Shown: positions 1 through 6,065 of the stretch, one piece after another
How the letters are laid out: each line of letters begins with the position of its first letter
Numbering within the stretch: the stretch's first letter is position 1
NCBI GenBank assembly: GCA_041569895.1
Contig: JBFFXF010000192.1
Coordinates: 1-14,092 of the forward strand
From: JBFFXF01 sp041569895
Lineage (GTDB): Bacteria > Planctomycetota > UBA8108 > JACQVS01
Length of the DNA stretch: 14,092 nt
Direction of reading: 5' to 3'
The notes under the pieces: model-generated
The model's database searches: none
What the model was told of the DNA's origin: nothing
Seen by the model: the letters and a program-made list of their open reading frames with translations, nothing else
Program-made: the position numbers and the translations under genes

Positions 1-295
1 CCTCGTCGAGGCCGGGCTCGCAGATGAAGAGGACGCGCAGGATGCGCTCGGAGAGCGCCACGTCTCGCTTCACCTCGTCGATCGCGCCCGGCTCCGCGTT
101 GAAGTAGACCAGGAAGTACGTACCCTTCTTGCACCCCTTGATCTCGTACGCGAGACGGCGATCGGGCCATTTCTCGGTGTGCTCGATCTGCACTTTCTGC
201 TTGGCGAGGAGATCGAGTATGTGCTTCTCGATCCCCGACCAGTCCTTGGCGGCGACGTTCGAGTCGACCAGAAACAATCCTTCGTACAGTCTCAA
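1..295 (-). CDS. rpsF: 30S ribosomal protein S6, C-terminus cut by window edge
   Basis: S6 is a small-subunit protein that binds 16S rRNA together with S18. The visible 98 residues start MRLYEGLFLVDSN and continue through a segment around residues 43-64 (KWPDRRLAYEIKGCKKGTYF), which is the characteristic S6 core. LSERILRVLF follows near the C-terminal side of the fold. I chose a TTG start at 295-293 because AAGGAGG lies 6 nt upstream and no ATG fits the S6 N-terminus. The gene is incomplete, so any C-terminal tail is not seen. It is the last visible member of the glmU-rplY-pth-rpsF run, 70 nt after pth. In many bacteria ssb, rpsR or rplI follow, but none is visible here. Confidence 0.95.
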   Translation of the reverse strand, partial: MRLYEGLFLVDSNVAAKDWSGIEKHILDLLAKQKVQIEHTEKWPDRRLAYEIKGCKKGTYFLVYFNAEPGAIDEVKRDVALSERILRVLFICEPGLDE

Positions 296-301
296 CTGAA
301 G

Positions 302-308
302 CCTCCTT
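302..308 (-). promoter_or_regulatory. Shine-Dalgarno site of rpsF
   Basis: AAGGAGG reads on the minus strand, 6 nt before the TTG codon at 295-293. It is a near-perfect anti-16S match and is what decides the TTG start for S6. Confidence 0.8.
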
Positions 309-365
309 GTCGACGGGCTCTGTTCTCGTGTTCGTGCCGCTTCCCTGCTCTCGCGGTCCCCGGGT

Positions 366-929
366 TCAGTTGAATCGCCGGGCGGCCGGTTCGATGCCCT
401 CCGTGATCCACACCTCGACGGCGCTCGCGGCGCGATCGAGGATTTCGTTGACTCGCTCGCGTTCCGCGGCCGAGAAGCGCGAGGTCACGTGATCGGCCGG
501 ATCGATCTCCACCCCGGTCTCGCCGCCGCGCCCGACGCCGATCTTCAGCCGCGCGAAGTCGCGTCCCCCGAACGCCGTCAGCAGCGACTCGACGCCACGA
601 TGGCCGCCGCTGCTGCCCCGCGCGCGGAACCGCAGCGTCTTCAGCGGGAGATCGATGTCGTCGTGGACGACGAGCATCTCGTCCGGGCTTCCGCCGAAGT
701 AGCTGACGACGTTCTGGACGGCCGGTCCGCTCAGGTTCATGAAGGTCTGCGGCTTGATCAGATACACGCGCTCGTCCCCGATGGTGACGTCGACGTACTC
801 TGCCTTGAAACGACGGCGAAAGTCCTCCACGCGGTCACCCGCCAGGCGATCGACGACTTCGAAGCCGACGTTGTGGGGCGTCCCGACGTACTTCCTTCCA
901 GGGTTTCCGAGTCCGACCACGAATCGCAC
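366..929 (-). CDS. pth: Peptidyl-tRNA hydrolase
   Basis: This cytoplasmic enzyme cleaves the ester bond of peptidyl-tRNAs that drop off the ribosome, recycling tRNA. At 187 aa it has the usual length for bacterial Pth. Family landmarks are all present: VGLGNPGRKY (residues 5-14), TPHNVGF with the catalytic His at 19, KPQTFMNLSG, VVHDDIDLP with the conserved Asp pair, and RGSSGGHRGVESL. The start is GTG (929-927), preceded by GGGGGC; this start gives the standard N-terminus MRFVVGLGNPG. It lies 21 nt after the rplY stop on the same strand, so co-transcription is likely. The rplY-pth pairing is widely conserved (ctc-spoVC in Bacillus subtilis). Confidence 0.97.
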   Translation of the reverse strand: MRFVVGLGNPGRKYVGTPHNVGFEVVDRLAGDRVEDFRRRFKAEYVDVTIGDERVYLIKPQTFMNLSGPAVQNVVSYFGGSPDEMLVVHDDIDLPLKTLRFRARGSSGGHRGVESLLTAFGGRDFARLKIGVGRGGETGVEIDPADHVTSRFSAAERERVNEILDRAASAVEVWITEGIEPAARRFN

Positions 930-950
930 GTGGAGCCCCCGACCGTCGGA

Positions 951-1598
951 TCAGTCCTTCGATTCCTTGTCCGAATCCTCCTCGTCCTCCTTCTTGCGCG
1001 AGATCACCTCGGGCTCGAGGGACTCCTCGACGATGATCGGCTCTTCCTCGACCACCACCTTGGTGTGGACGGCGAGGATGACCTCGTCCTCGTCGTGCTC
1101 GAACTTGCAGCTCGGCGGTGGCGTCAGATCGCGGACGCGTACGCTCTGGCCGATCTCGAGCTCGGCGATGGGGATCTCGATCTTCTCGGGGATGGAGCCC
1201 GCTGGCCCCTCGATCTCGAGCTCCTTCAGGTTGATGTCGAGCGTGCCGCCGGCCGTCTGTCCCTTCGAGACGCCGAAGGTCGCCACGGGCACCGCCATGG
1301 TGATGCGTTCCTCGCGATCGACCCTCGTCACGTCGACGTGGATCATCCTCGTGCCGAGGCTGTCGTACTGGATCTCCGTGACGACTCCGTGCTCCGGCTT
1401 CTTGCCGTCGTCGAGCGTCAGCAGTCGGTGGCCGGCGCGGATGAACCGGTCGAGCTCCCTGTGCTCGATGGCGACGTGACGGTTCGCCTTCTTGTGACCG
1501 TAGACGTTCACGGGGAGGTAGCCGCTCCGGCGCAGGGCCCTGGTGGCGGCGCGTCCGAGCTTCTCTCTCGATTTCACCTTCAGTGTGTACTCTTCCAT
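951..1598 (-). CDS. rplY: 50S ribosomal protein L25, CTC/TL5 type
   Basis: L25 binds 5S rRNA. This 215-aa form is the long CTC/TL5 type, which adds a second beta domain to the roughly 90-residue 5S-binding domain. The N-terminal domain carries KVKSREKLGRAATRALRR and YLPVNVYGHKKANRHVAIEHRELD. The C-terminal domain (about 100-190) includes GVSKGQTAGGTLDINLKELE and PEKIEIPIAELEIGQSVRV, both typical of CTC proteins. The tail is strongly charged (RKKEDEEDSDKESKD) and probably disordered. The ATG start has GGAG motifs upstream. The gene follows glmU by 66 nt and precedes pth by 21 nt. prs, which often sits between glmU and this gene, is absent. Confidence 0.96.
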   Translation of the reverse strand: MEEYTLKVKSREKLGRAATRALRRSGYLPVNVYGHKKANRHVAIEHRELDRFIRAGHRLLTLDDGKKPEHGVVTEIQYDSLGTRMIHVDVTRVDREERITMAVPVATFGVSKGQTAGGTLDINLKELEIEGPAGSIPEKIEIPIAELEIGQSVRVRDLTPPPSCKFEHDEDEVILAVHTKVVVEEEPIIVEESLEPEVISRKKEDEEDSDKESKD

Positions 1599-1664
1599 CG
1601 CTCCGGAGCTCCGATCTGTGCTCTCCGTTCCTGCTCTTGTCGCCTCGGTGTGTCCCGCTCGCCA

Positions 1665-2939
1665 TCAGGCGCGAGGACGACTCGCCTCCCGCAGCTGCTT
1701 CGCCGGGACACCGACGACCACCGAGCCGTCGGGCACGTCCTTTCCCCTGGTCACCACCGCCCCCGCTCCGGTCACAGCGCGCTCCCCCACCGTCACCGGC
1801 GCGACGAGAATCGTGCCGCTGCCGATGAAGGCGCCGCTCTTGACCACGGTGCGGTTCTTCCGGACGCCGTCGTAATTGGCGAAGATCGTCCCGGCGCCGA
1901 CGTTGACGTCCTCGCCGACCTCGGCGTCGCCGACGTAGGCGAGGTGACTCACCTTGCTGCGCGACGCCACCGAGGACGCCTTGATCTCGACGAAATTGCC
2001 CACGCGCACGTTGTCGCCGATGCGCGTTCCCGGCCGCAGGTGCGTGAACGGGCCGATCTCGCACCCCGAGCCGATCTCGACATCGTGCTCGATGTAGACG
2101 TACGGCAGGATGGTCGTGTCCTTGCCGATGCGGACGCCGAGCTCGACGTGCACCGTGCTCGGGTCGATCATCGTCACGCCGCCGTCCATGAGCTCGTCGA
2201 GGAGCCGCGCCCGCAGGGTCTCGGAGACCTCCGCGAGCTCGCGCCGCGTGTTGATCTGGGCGATCTCCGCCTCGGACTCGACCGGCACGGTCTCGACGAC
2301 CAGTCCTCCCCGCGCCGCCGCGACGACGACGTCGGTGAGGTAGTACTCGTTCTGCGCGTTGTTCGCGCCGGTGCGCGCGAAGAGCTCGCGGAAGACGCGG
2401 ATGCGAAAGACGTAGACGCCGACATTGATCTCGCGACGCGCGCGCATCGCCTCGTCCGCGTCGCTCTCCTCGACGATGTCGACGAGGCGCTGCGCGTCGT
2501 CCCTGGCGATGCGACCGTACCCCGTCGGATCGCTCTTCTCGCACGTCAGCAAGCTGAGGTCGGCTCCGGCGGCGCGGTGTCTCTCGAGGAGGCGCTCGAG
2601 CGTCGCCATCTCGAGGAGCGGCAGGTCGCCGTTGAGGATCAGCACATCGCCGTCCTCTCCGGCCACCTCGACGCCGCGCTCGACGCCCACCGACGCCGCG
2701 TGCCCAGTGCCGAGCTGCGGCTCCTGGAGAGCCCAGACGAGTCCCCGTCCGTCGAATCGGGACGTCACCAGGTCGCGGCCGTGTCCGACCACCACCACGC
2801 GAGGCTCGCACCCGAGCGCCGCCACCTTCTCGACGACGTGGTCGAGAAGCGGCACGCCGAGCACCGGGTGGAGGACCTTCGGCAGGTCCGACACCATCCG
2901 CGTGCCCTTGCCGGCGGCCAGTATGACGGACATCAACAT
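1665..2939 (-). CDS. glmU: Bifunctional GlcN-1-P acetyltransferase / GlcNAc-1-P uridyltransferase
   Basis: GlmU makes UDP-GlcNAc, the precursor of peptidoglycan and lipid A: it acetylates glucosamine-1-phosphate, then transfers UMP. The N-terminal pyrophosphorylase domain shows LAAGKGTRM (7-15), LPKVLHP, LQEPQLGTGHA (71-81), NGDLPLL (103-109; many relatives have YGD) and PTGYGRI (138-144). The C-terminal left-handed beta-helix (from about 255) has hexapeptide repeats and the acetyltransferase residues: LRPG (301-304), EIK ending at Lys320, SHLAYVGDAE with the probable catalytic His332, and NYDG. At 424 aa it is slightly shorter than E. coli GlmU (about 456). ATG codons at 2939 and 2933 are both possible starts, with no strong SD at either. 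It lies 100 nt downstream of tRNA-Gln with no terminator seen between. Confidence 0.96.
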   Translation of the reverse strand: MLMSVILAAGKGTRMVSDLPKVLHPVLGVPLLDHVVEKVAALGCEPRVVVVGHGRDLVTSRFDGRGLVWALQEPQLGTGHAASVGVERGVEVAGEDGDVLILNGDLPLLEMATLERLLERHRAAGADLSLLTCEKSDPTGYGRIARDDAQRLVDIVEESDADEAMRARREINVGVYVFRIRVFRELFARTGANNAQNEYYLTDVVVAAARGGLVVETVPVESEAEIAQINTRRELAEVSETLRARLLDELMDGGVTMIDPSTVHVELGVRIGKDTTILPYVYIEHDVEIGSGCEIGPFTHLRPGTRIGDNVRVGNFVEIKASSVASRSKVSHLAYVGDAEVGEDVNVGAGTIFANYDGVRKNRTVVKSGAFIGSGTILVAPVTVGERAVTGAGAVVTRGKDVPDGSVVVGVPAKQLREASRPRA

Positions 2940-3039
2940 CGCTGCGCTCGGTGCGACGGCTCGGGATCCGGGGCGGTCGGGGGCGCGCCGCTCGCATCGC
3001 TCGAGCCAACGGAGGGGCGGGTCCCCGGCGCCAAGAAGC

Positions 3040-3114
3040 TGGTTACCCGGCGAGGACTCGAACCTCGAAATGCAGGACCAAAACCTGCTGTGTTACCAAT
3101 TACACCACCGGGTA
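3040..3114 (-). tRNA. tRNA-Gln (anticodon UUG)
   Basis: A full cloverleaf folds on the minus strand in 75 nt. The acceptor stem is TACCCGG/CCGGGTA. The D arm is GTGT/ACAC with GG in the loop. The anticodon arm is GCAGG/CCTGC around TTTTGGT, giving anticodon TTG. The variable loop is 4 nt, and the T arm is CGAGG/CCTCG around TTCGAGT. The discriminator is A, and CCA is encoded. U1-A72 and anticodon UUG are both typical of tRNA-Gln. A near-consensus promoter lies about 90 nt upstream, and glmU follows 100 nt downstream without an obvious terminator. Confidence 0.97.
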
Positions 3115-3205
3115 ACCGGTCTCTCCGCCGTCCCGGAGGCGGCACGCCCCGTTGGGAGCGGCCGGAGCCGGGGCGGCCCGGCCCCGGAAATGACGAAAAC
3201 GACCG

Positions 3206-3234
3206 ATTATAAGTAGAGTCTCGGCTTGCGTCAA
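3206..3234 (-). promoter_or_regulatory. Sigma-70 type promoter for tRNA-Gln/glmU operon
   Basis: On the minus strand TTGACG (3234-3229) is followed, after exactly 17 nt, by a perfect TATAAT (3211-3206). The predicted start is near 3199, about 85 nt before the tRNA 5' end. This is the best promoter match in the window and probably drives tRNA-Gln, glmU, rplY, pth and rpsF. Confidence 0.85.
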
Positions 3235-3255
3235 CGGTGGTTCCGGCTGGTCCGC

Positions 3256-3287
3256 GTCCCCGTTCCCGTGCCCGTTCCCCTGCCCCC
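3256..3287. repeat. Degenerate GTNCCC hexamer array (G4 motif on minus strand)
   Basis: Four consecutive hexamers GTCCCC, GTTCCC, GTGCCC and GTTCCC at 3256-3279 are followed by CTGCCCCC. The minus strand has five runs of at least three G, separated by 2-3 nt, which satisfies the G-quadruplex pattern. It lies between the end of rex and the tRNA-Gln promoter. Related arrays are at 4761-4802 and 8551-8592. Confidence 0.75.
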
Positions 3288-3328
3288 GGGATTCGGCCGA
3301 TCGGGCGCCGTGGCGATCGGAGGATCTC

Positions 3329-3346
3329 GAGGACGAGGACGAGGAC
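3329..3346. repeat. Three exact GAGGAC hexamers
   Basis: Three perfect head-to-tail copies of GAGGAC lie 28 nt downstream of the rex stop (minus-strand sense) and are followed by purine-rich GAGCGGCGGAGGCGGCGG. They share the 6-bp period of the GTNCCC arrays but differ in sequence. No function is evident. Confidence 0.6.
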
Positions 3347-3373
3347 GAGCGGCGGAGGCGGCGGATACCGAAG

Positions 3374-4039
3374 TCAGCGGCCCTGCGACAGCATCAACGT
3401 GAGCTGTTCGAGCTGGATCGCCATGTCGACCGTGACGCTGTGGACGGTCTCCGGGAGGGTGAGGACCCGCGGGGCGAAGTTGAGGATCCCCTGGATTCCG
3501 GCGGCCGCCATGCGGTCCGCGACCGCCTGCGCCTCCTCGGCGGGAACCGCCAGGATGCCGAGCTGGATGTCGCGCTCCCGCACCACCGTGGCCAGGTCGT
3601 CGATCGGCAGCACCTCGGTGCCGCAGGCCTTCTTGCCGACGACCCGCGGGTCGGCGTCGAAGACCGCGACAATCTGGAACCCCTTCTTCTCGAAGCCCCG
3701 ATAACGCGTCAGCGCCGTGCCGAGGTTTCCCATGCCGACCAGCGCCACGTTCCAGACGCGGTCAGTGCCGATGATGCGGCGGATCTGGCGGATGAGCTCG
3801 GGGATCTTGTAGCCGACCCCGGGGAAGCCGAACTGCCCGAAGTGGCCGAGGTCCTTGCGCACCTGCGCCGCGGTGAGGCCGAGCGCCGAGCCGAGCTCCC
3901 GGGACGAGATGGTCTCGGTGCCCTGCGCCTGGAGCGCCTCGAGGTGACGGAGGTAGAGCGAGATGCGCTGGGCGGCCGGCTTCGGAACGGGGATCGAGCT
4001 TCCCGCGCTCCCATCGATGGACTTCTCCGAGTTTCCCAC
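3374..4039 (-). CDS. rex: Redox-sensing transcriptional repressor Rex
   Basis: Rex represses fermentation and respiration genes and releases DNA when the NADH/NAD+ ratio rises. This 221-aa protein has the family layout. The winged helix begins at IPVPKPAAQRISLYLRHLE (16-34) and continues with SSRELGSALG and AQVRKDLGHFGQFGFPGVGY (58-77). A Rossmann domain follows, with VALVGMGNLGTAL (98-110, GxGxxG), VAVFDADP, LGILAVPAEEAQ and GILNFAP. The C-terminal helix ending TLMLSQGR matches the domain-swapped dimer helix of the family. The start used is GTG at 4039-4037; GGGA lies about 9 nt upstream and GGGGGAG is further out. The gene follows the NUDIX gene by 27 nt on the same strand. No TTGTGA/TCACAA-type Rex operator was found by eye. 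Confidence 0.95.
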   Translation of the reverse strand: MGNSEKSIDGSAGSSIPVPKPAAQRISLYLRHLEALQAQGTETISSRELGSALGLTAAQVRKDLGHFGQFGFPGVGYKIPELIRQIRRIIGTDRVWNVALVGMGNLGTALTRYRGFEKKGFQIVAVFDADPRVVGKKACGTEVLPIDDLATVVRERDIQLGILAVPAEEAQAVADRMAAAGIQGILNFAPRVLTLPETVHSVTVDMAIQLEQLTLMLSQGR

Positions 4040-4066
4040 GAAATCGGTTCCCGTGCTCCCCCGGGC

Positions 4067-4699
4067 TCACTCCGCCGACCTATTCAGGACTGCGTCGAAG
4101 ACCTGGCGAGACCACGACTCCAGCGCGTGGCGCTGCTCGCGGATCTCCGCCGGGGTGACGAACCCGCCCTCCAGGAGGTCCGTCTCCCGTACATACACGT
4201 CCGTACTCTCGGTTTCAACCAGATATACGATGCCGAAGTGGACACGTCCGACATCGTTGGCGTCGTCGTTGATGGTGCCAAGAGCGTGATAGCGGTAGGC
4301 GGGACAGCGGTACGGCGCGCCCCAGGCGAGCTCCTCCTCGAGCTCGCGCCGCAGCCCGTCCTCGACGCGCTGCCGCGCGTCCACCGGCGCGGGGTTGACG
4401 TGTCCTCCGACTCCGATGCTGAGAAGCTCGTGGAGGCGGCTCTCGGCGCCTCGCGCCGTGCGCCGCAGCATGAAGACGAGCTCGCGACATCGCACCACGG
4501 CGTACGGGATGATCTGCTTCCACGACGGGTCGTCCTCGGCGCGCGGGCGCGGCAGGAAGACGCCCTCCGCCTCGACGATCGGCAGCGCGGTGAGGTGTCC
4601 GCCGGCGCGGAAACCCGTCTCCAGCAAGCCGGCGGCGTCGAGTGTCGCGCGTGGCACGGCGAGCACCTCCTCGACCGCGTCGTTTCCGGACCCGCTCAT
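4067..4699 (-). CDS. NUDIX-family phosphoesterase (COG4112-like)
   Basis: This is a predicted Mg2+-dependent hydrolase of a nucleoside-diphosphate-linked substrate; the substrate is unknown. In 210 aa it shows LAVPRATLD near the N-terminus, PRPRAEDDPSWKQIIPYAVV (51-69), GIGGH-like GVGGHVN (96-102), RRELEEELAW (117-126), LGTINDDANDVGRVHFGIVY (140-159) and a C-terminal ESWSRQV. The KQxIPY and INDDxNxVGxVHxG blocks resemble the predicted phosphoesterases grouped as COG4112, from memory. The Nudix box departs from GX5EX7REUXEEXGU: the REL-x-EE core is intact, but Ala replaces the late Gly and upstream spacing differs. The ATG start has GAGGGGGAG upstream. A seven-unit GTNCCC array lies about 60 nt before the start. 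rex follows by 27 nt. Confidence 0.85.
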   Translation of the reverse strand: MSGSGNDAVEEVLAVPRATLDAAGLLETGFRAGGHLTALPIVEAEGVFLPRPRAEDDPSWKQIIPYAVVRCRELVFMLRRTARGAESRLHELLSIGVGGHVNPAPVDARQRVEDGLRRELEEELAWGAPYRCPAYRYHALGTINDDANDVGRVHFGIVYLVETESTDVYVRETDLLEGGFVTPAEIREQRHALESWSRQVFDAVLNRSAE

Positions 4700-4760
4700 G
4701 GCTTATCGCTCCCCCTCGCTGGCGTCTCGCGCGGCTGGATCCCGAGTCGCCTCCGCCGCC

Positions 4761-4802
4761 TTCCGTTCCCGTTCCCGTCCCCGTTCCCGTGCCCGTTCCC
4801 GG
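4761..4802. repeat. Seven-unit degenerate TCCCGT hexamer array (G4 motif on minus strand)
   Basis: Seven uninterrupted 6-bp units read TTCCGT, TCCCGT twice, CCCCGT, TCCCGT, GCCCGT, TCCCGG. The minus strand, which is the sense strand of the downstream NUDIX gene, has six runs of at least three G spaced by 2-3 nt. It is the longest and most regular of the three arrays in the window. Confidence 0.8.
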
Positions 4803-4983
4803 ATCCCGGCAACCGGAGCGGCTCCTGCTCCCGCCCTCGTCCGCGTGTTGCGTTACCGGCATCTCCCCAACCTGAGGTAAACAAGTCCGCCGCTGTCTCC
4901 GATATCCCTTGATGGCTCGTGGGACCGTCGCGGGCAGTCACTCCGAGCTTCGACCACGTGCGTTGAACGGCACCCTCGGCACC

Positions 4984-5001
4984 CGGGCCGCCTGCGGCCC
5001 G
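4984..5001. promoter_or_regulatory. Perfect GC hairpin just before the start of the 162-aa gene
   Basis: CGGGCCGC and GCGGCCCG are fully complementary across a CT centre, so a 7-bp stem with a 4-nt loop is realistic. It ends 14 nt before the ATG at 5016, next to the GGACGAGAG ribosome binding site. It lacks a T-run, so it is not an intrinsic terminator. A role in translation is only a guess; chance palindromes are common in GC-rich DNA. Confidence 0.35.
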
Positions 5002-5015
5002 CACGGACGAGAGTC

Positions 5016-5504
5016 ATGAGTGAATCGCGATCCGGTGTGAACATCAAAGACGAAACCTGGAAGTCCTTCCGGTCGGCGCTCGAGAAGATCCTCGCCGAGG
5101 CCGCGCCGGAGCAGTCGGCGGCGGAATCGGGTCCCGACGTCAAGCGCATGGTGTCCGAGGCTCTCGGCGCACTGCTGCTCGAGGGCAACGTCCTCGAGAA
5201 GATGCTCCTGCGCTCGATCCAGAAGCTGCCGGAAGACGAGAAGAAGGCTCTCGGCGACGCCGTCTTCCCCGCAGATGCGCTGAAGCGCATCTGCGAGGAG
5301 TCGTTTCGCTCGATGACGCTGCAGCACCTCGTGCCCGCCCTCCAGAAGCAGATCACCGAGCGGCTCAACAAGCAACTCGTCGAGCTCGGCAAGACCGAGG
5401 AGTTCAAGGGGCTGATCGACTCGCGCTTCCGGATGATGGAGCAGTACCTGCGCTCCGACGTGATCCCGAAAGTCGTCAAGAAGACCCTGTCGACGCAGTC
5501 GTGA
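5016..5504 (+). CDS. Hypothetical protein, 162 aa, charged and helical
   Basis: I do not recognise a family. The start is ATG at 5016 with GGACGAGAG just upstream. The product is soluble, with no signal peptide or membrane segment, and is rich in Lys, Glu, Leu and Arg with very few Gly or aromatics, suggesting mostly alpha-helix. Notable stretches are VSEALGALLLEGNVLEKML (46-64), LPEDEKKALGDAVFPADALK and LQHLVPALQKQITERLNKQL. Helical periodicity in the last looks amphipathic and may form a coiled coil. There is one Cys. Codon choice is GC-rich like the neighbours and the opposite frames show no better candidate. It is monocistronic and converges on the STAS gene, 94 nt away. It could be a structural or adaptor protein; no activity is assigned. 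Confidence 0.75.
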   Translation: MSESRSGVNIKDETWKSFRSALEKILAEAAPEQSAAESGPDVKRMVSEALGALLLEGNVLEKMLLRSIQKLPEDEKKALGDAVFPADALKRICEESFRSMTLQHLVPALQKQITERLNKQLVELGKTEEFKGLIDSRFRMMEQYLRSDVIPKVVKKTLSTQS

Positions 5505-5598
5505 GCCGCCGGCGGTTTCTCTCGAGGGATGCGAGACCGCGGATTCCGTCACCCCCTCGCCACGAGATCGTGACGCACGCGATCGGCTCTGGCCGCCC

Positions 5599-5916
5599 TC
5601 AGGCTCCCTCTGGCCGGGTCTCGTGCTGGAAGTGCGCCAGCAGTCCCGTCGCCTGCAGGAACTTGGTGACCATCGGGGACATGTTGACCAGGATCAGCGC
5701 CCCGCCCCGTCGCAACGACGTCTTGTGCGCGAAGATCAGGGCGCCGAGGCCCGAGCTGTCGATATAGGAGACCTCCGACATGTCGAGGAGGAGGTCTCCA
5801 TGCTCGCCGGCGTAGCGCGAAACCGCGTCCTTGAGCGCGGGGACGCACTCCTTGGTCAGATTGCCCTTCAGCTTCAGCTCGAGGCCGTCGGGTCCCTCCG
5901 ACTGCTCGATATCCAC
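5599..5916 (-). CDS. STAS-domain anti-anti-sigma factor (SpoIIAA/RsbV-like)
   Basis: This single-domain STAS protein is of the type that binds anti-sigma kinases and releases sigma factors when dephosphorylated. The 105 residues cover the whole fold: GLELKLKGNLTKECVPALKD (11-30), then LLLDMSEVSYIDSSGLGALI (42-61) with the switch motif DSSGLG. In the family a Ser of this motif is phosphorylated, here Ser54 or Ser55. RRGGALILVNMSPMVTKFLQ and TGLLAHF follow. The start is GTG at 5916-5914, supported by GGAG about 10 nt upstream; a longer in-frame extension runs into antisense of rfbD and is rejected. No anti-sigma kinase, phosphatase or sigma gene is next to it, so its partners must lie elsewhere. 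Confidence 0.92.
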   Translation of the reverse strand: MDIEQSEGPDGLELKLKGNLTKECVPALKDAVSRYAGEHGDLLLDMSEVSYIDSSGLGALIFAHKTSLRRGGALILVNMSPMVTKFLQATGLLAHFQHETRPEGA

Positions 5917-6032
5917 CGATCGTTCTCCGGTTCCTGCCCGCGGGACGACCCACCCCGCAGAACGTGCCCTTGTTCTTCGGCATCTGGAGCGACTTTCCTT
6001 TCGCCCCCCCACTTCTCCGGCATACAGCCCCC

Positions 6033-6061
6033 TTGAAACGACCCGTACATTCCGATAATCT
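6033..6061 (+). promoter_or_regulatory. Predicted promoter of the plus-strand small RNA
   Basis: TTGAAA (6033-6038, 5 of 6 to consensus) is followed by either TAATCT at 17 nt (6056-6061) or GATAAT at 15 nt (6054-6059, 5 of 6). Both predict a start at about 6066-6068. No plus-strand coding gene follows for more than 4 kb, but a strong plus-strand terminator begins about 70 nt downstream. Confidence 0.55.
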
Positions 6062-6065
6062 TGAC

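Larger units (their letters stand above)
4700..5015. other. 316-nt intergenic region between divergent genes
   Basis: This gap separates the NUDIX gene (minus) from the 162-aa gene (plus). It holds the NUDIX ribosome binding site, the hexamer array at 4761-4802, an AT-richer patch at 4863-4915 and a GC hairpin at 4984-5001. I see no convincing -35/-10 pair in either direction, although promoters for both genes should lie here. No RNA gene was recognised. Confidence 0.6.

Noticed and set aside
835..3009. 724-codon minus-strand open frame overlapping glmU and rplY
   Set aside because: It is a frame-shifted shadow of real genes, dominated by Arg, Ala and Gly, with no motif.
489..3212. 907-codon plus-strand open frame
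   Set aside because: It is fully antisense to pth, rplY, glmU and tRNA-Gln, which have clear family motifs. Its translation is rich in Asp/Val/Arg/Leu with no domain. Open antisense frames are expected at this GC content.
4761..4802. Hexamer array considered as a CRISPR or minisatellite array
   Set aside because: Units are 6 bp and contiguous with no spacers, so it is not CRISPR. It is kept as a simple repeat with a G4 pattern.
4912..5019. 35-codon ORF overlapping the ATG of the 162-aa gene by ATGA
   Set aside because: No SD before its ATG, no recognisable peptide, and the GC hairpin explains its composition. An upstream regulatory ORF cannot be excluded but is not supported.
5505..5598. 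Possible terminator between the convergent 162-aa and STAS genes
   Set aside because: Only short imperfect stems (TCTCG/CGAGA) and no T-run in either direction.
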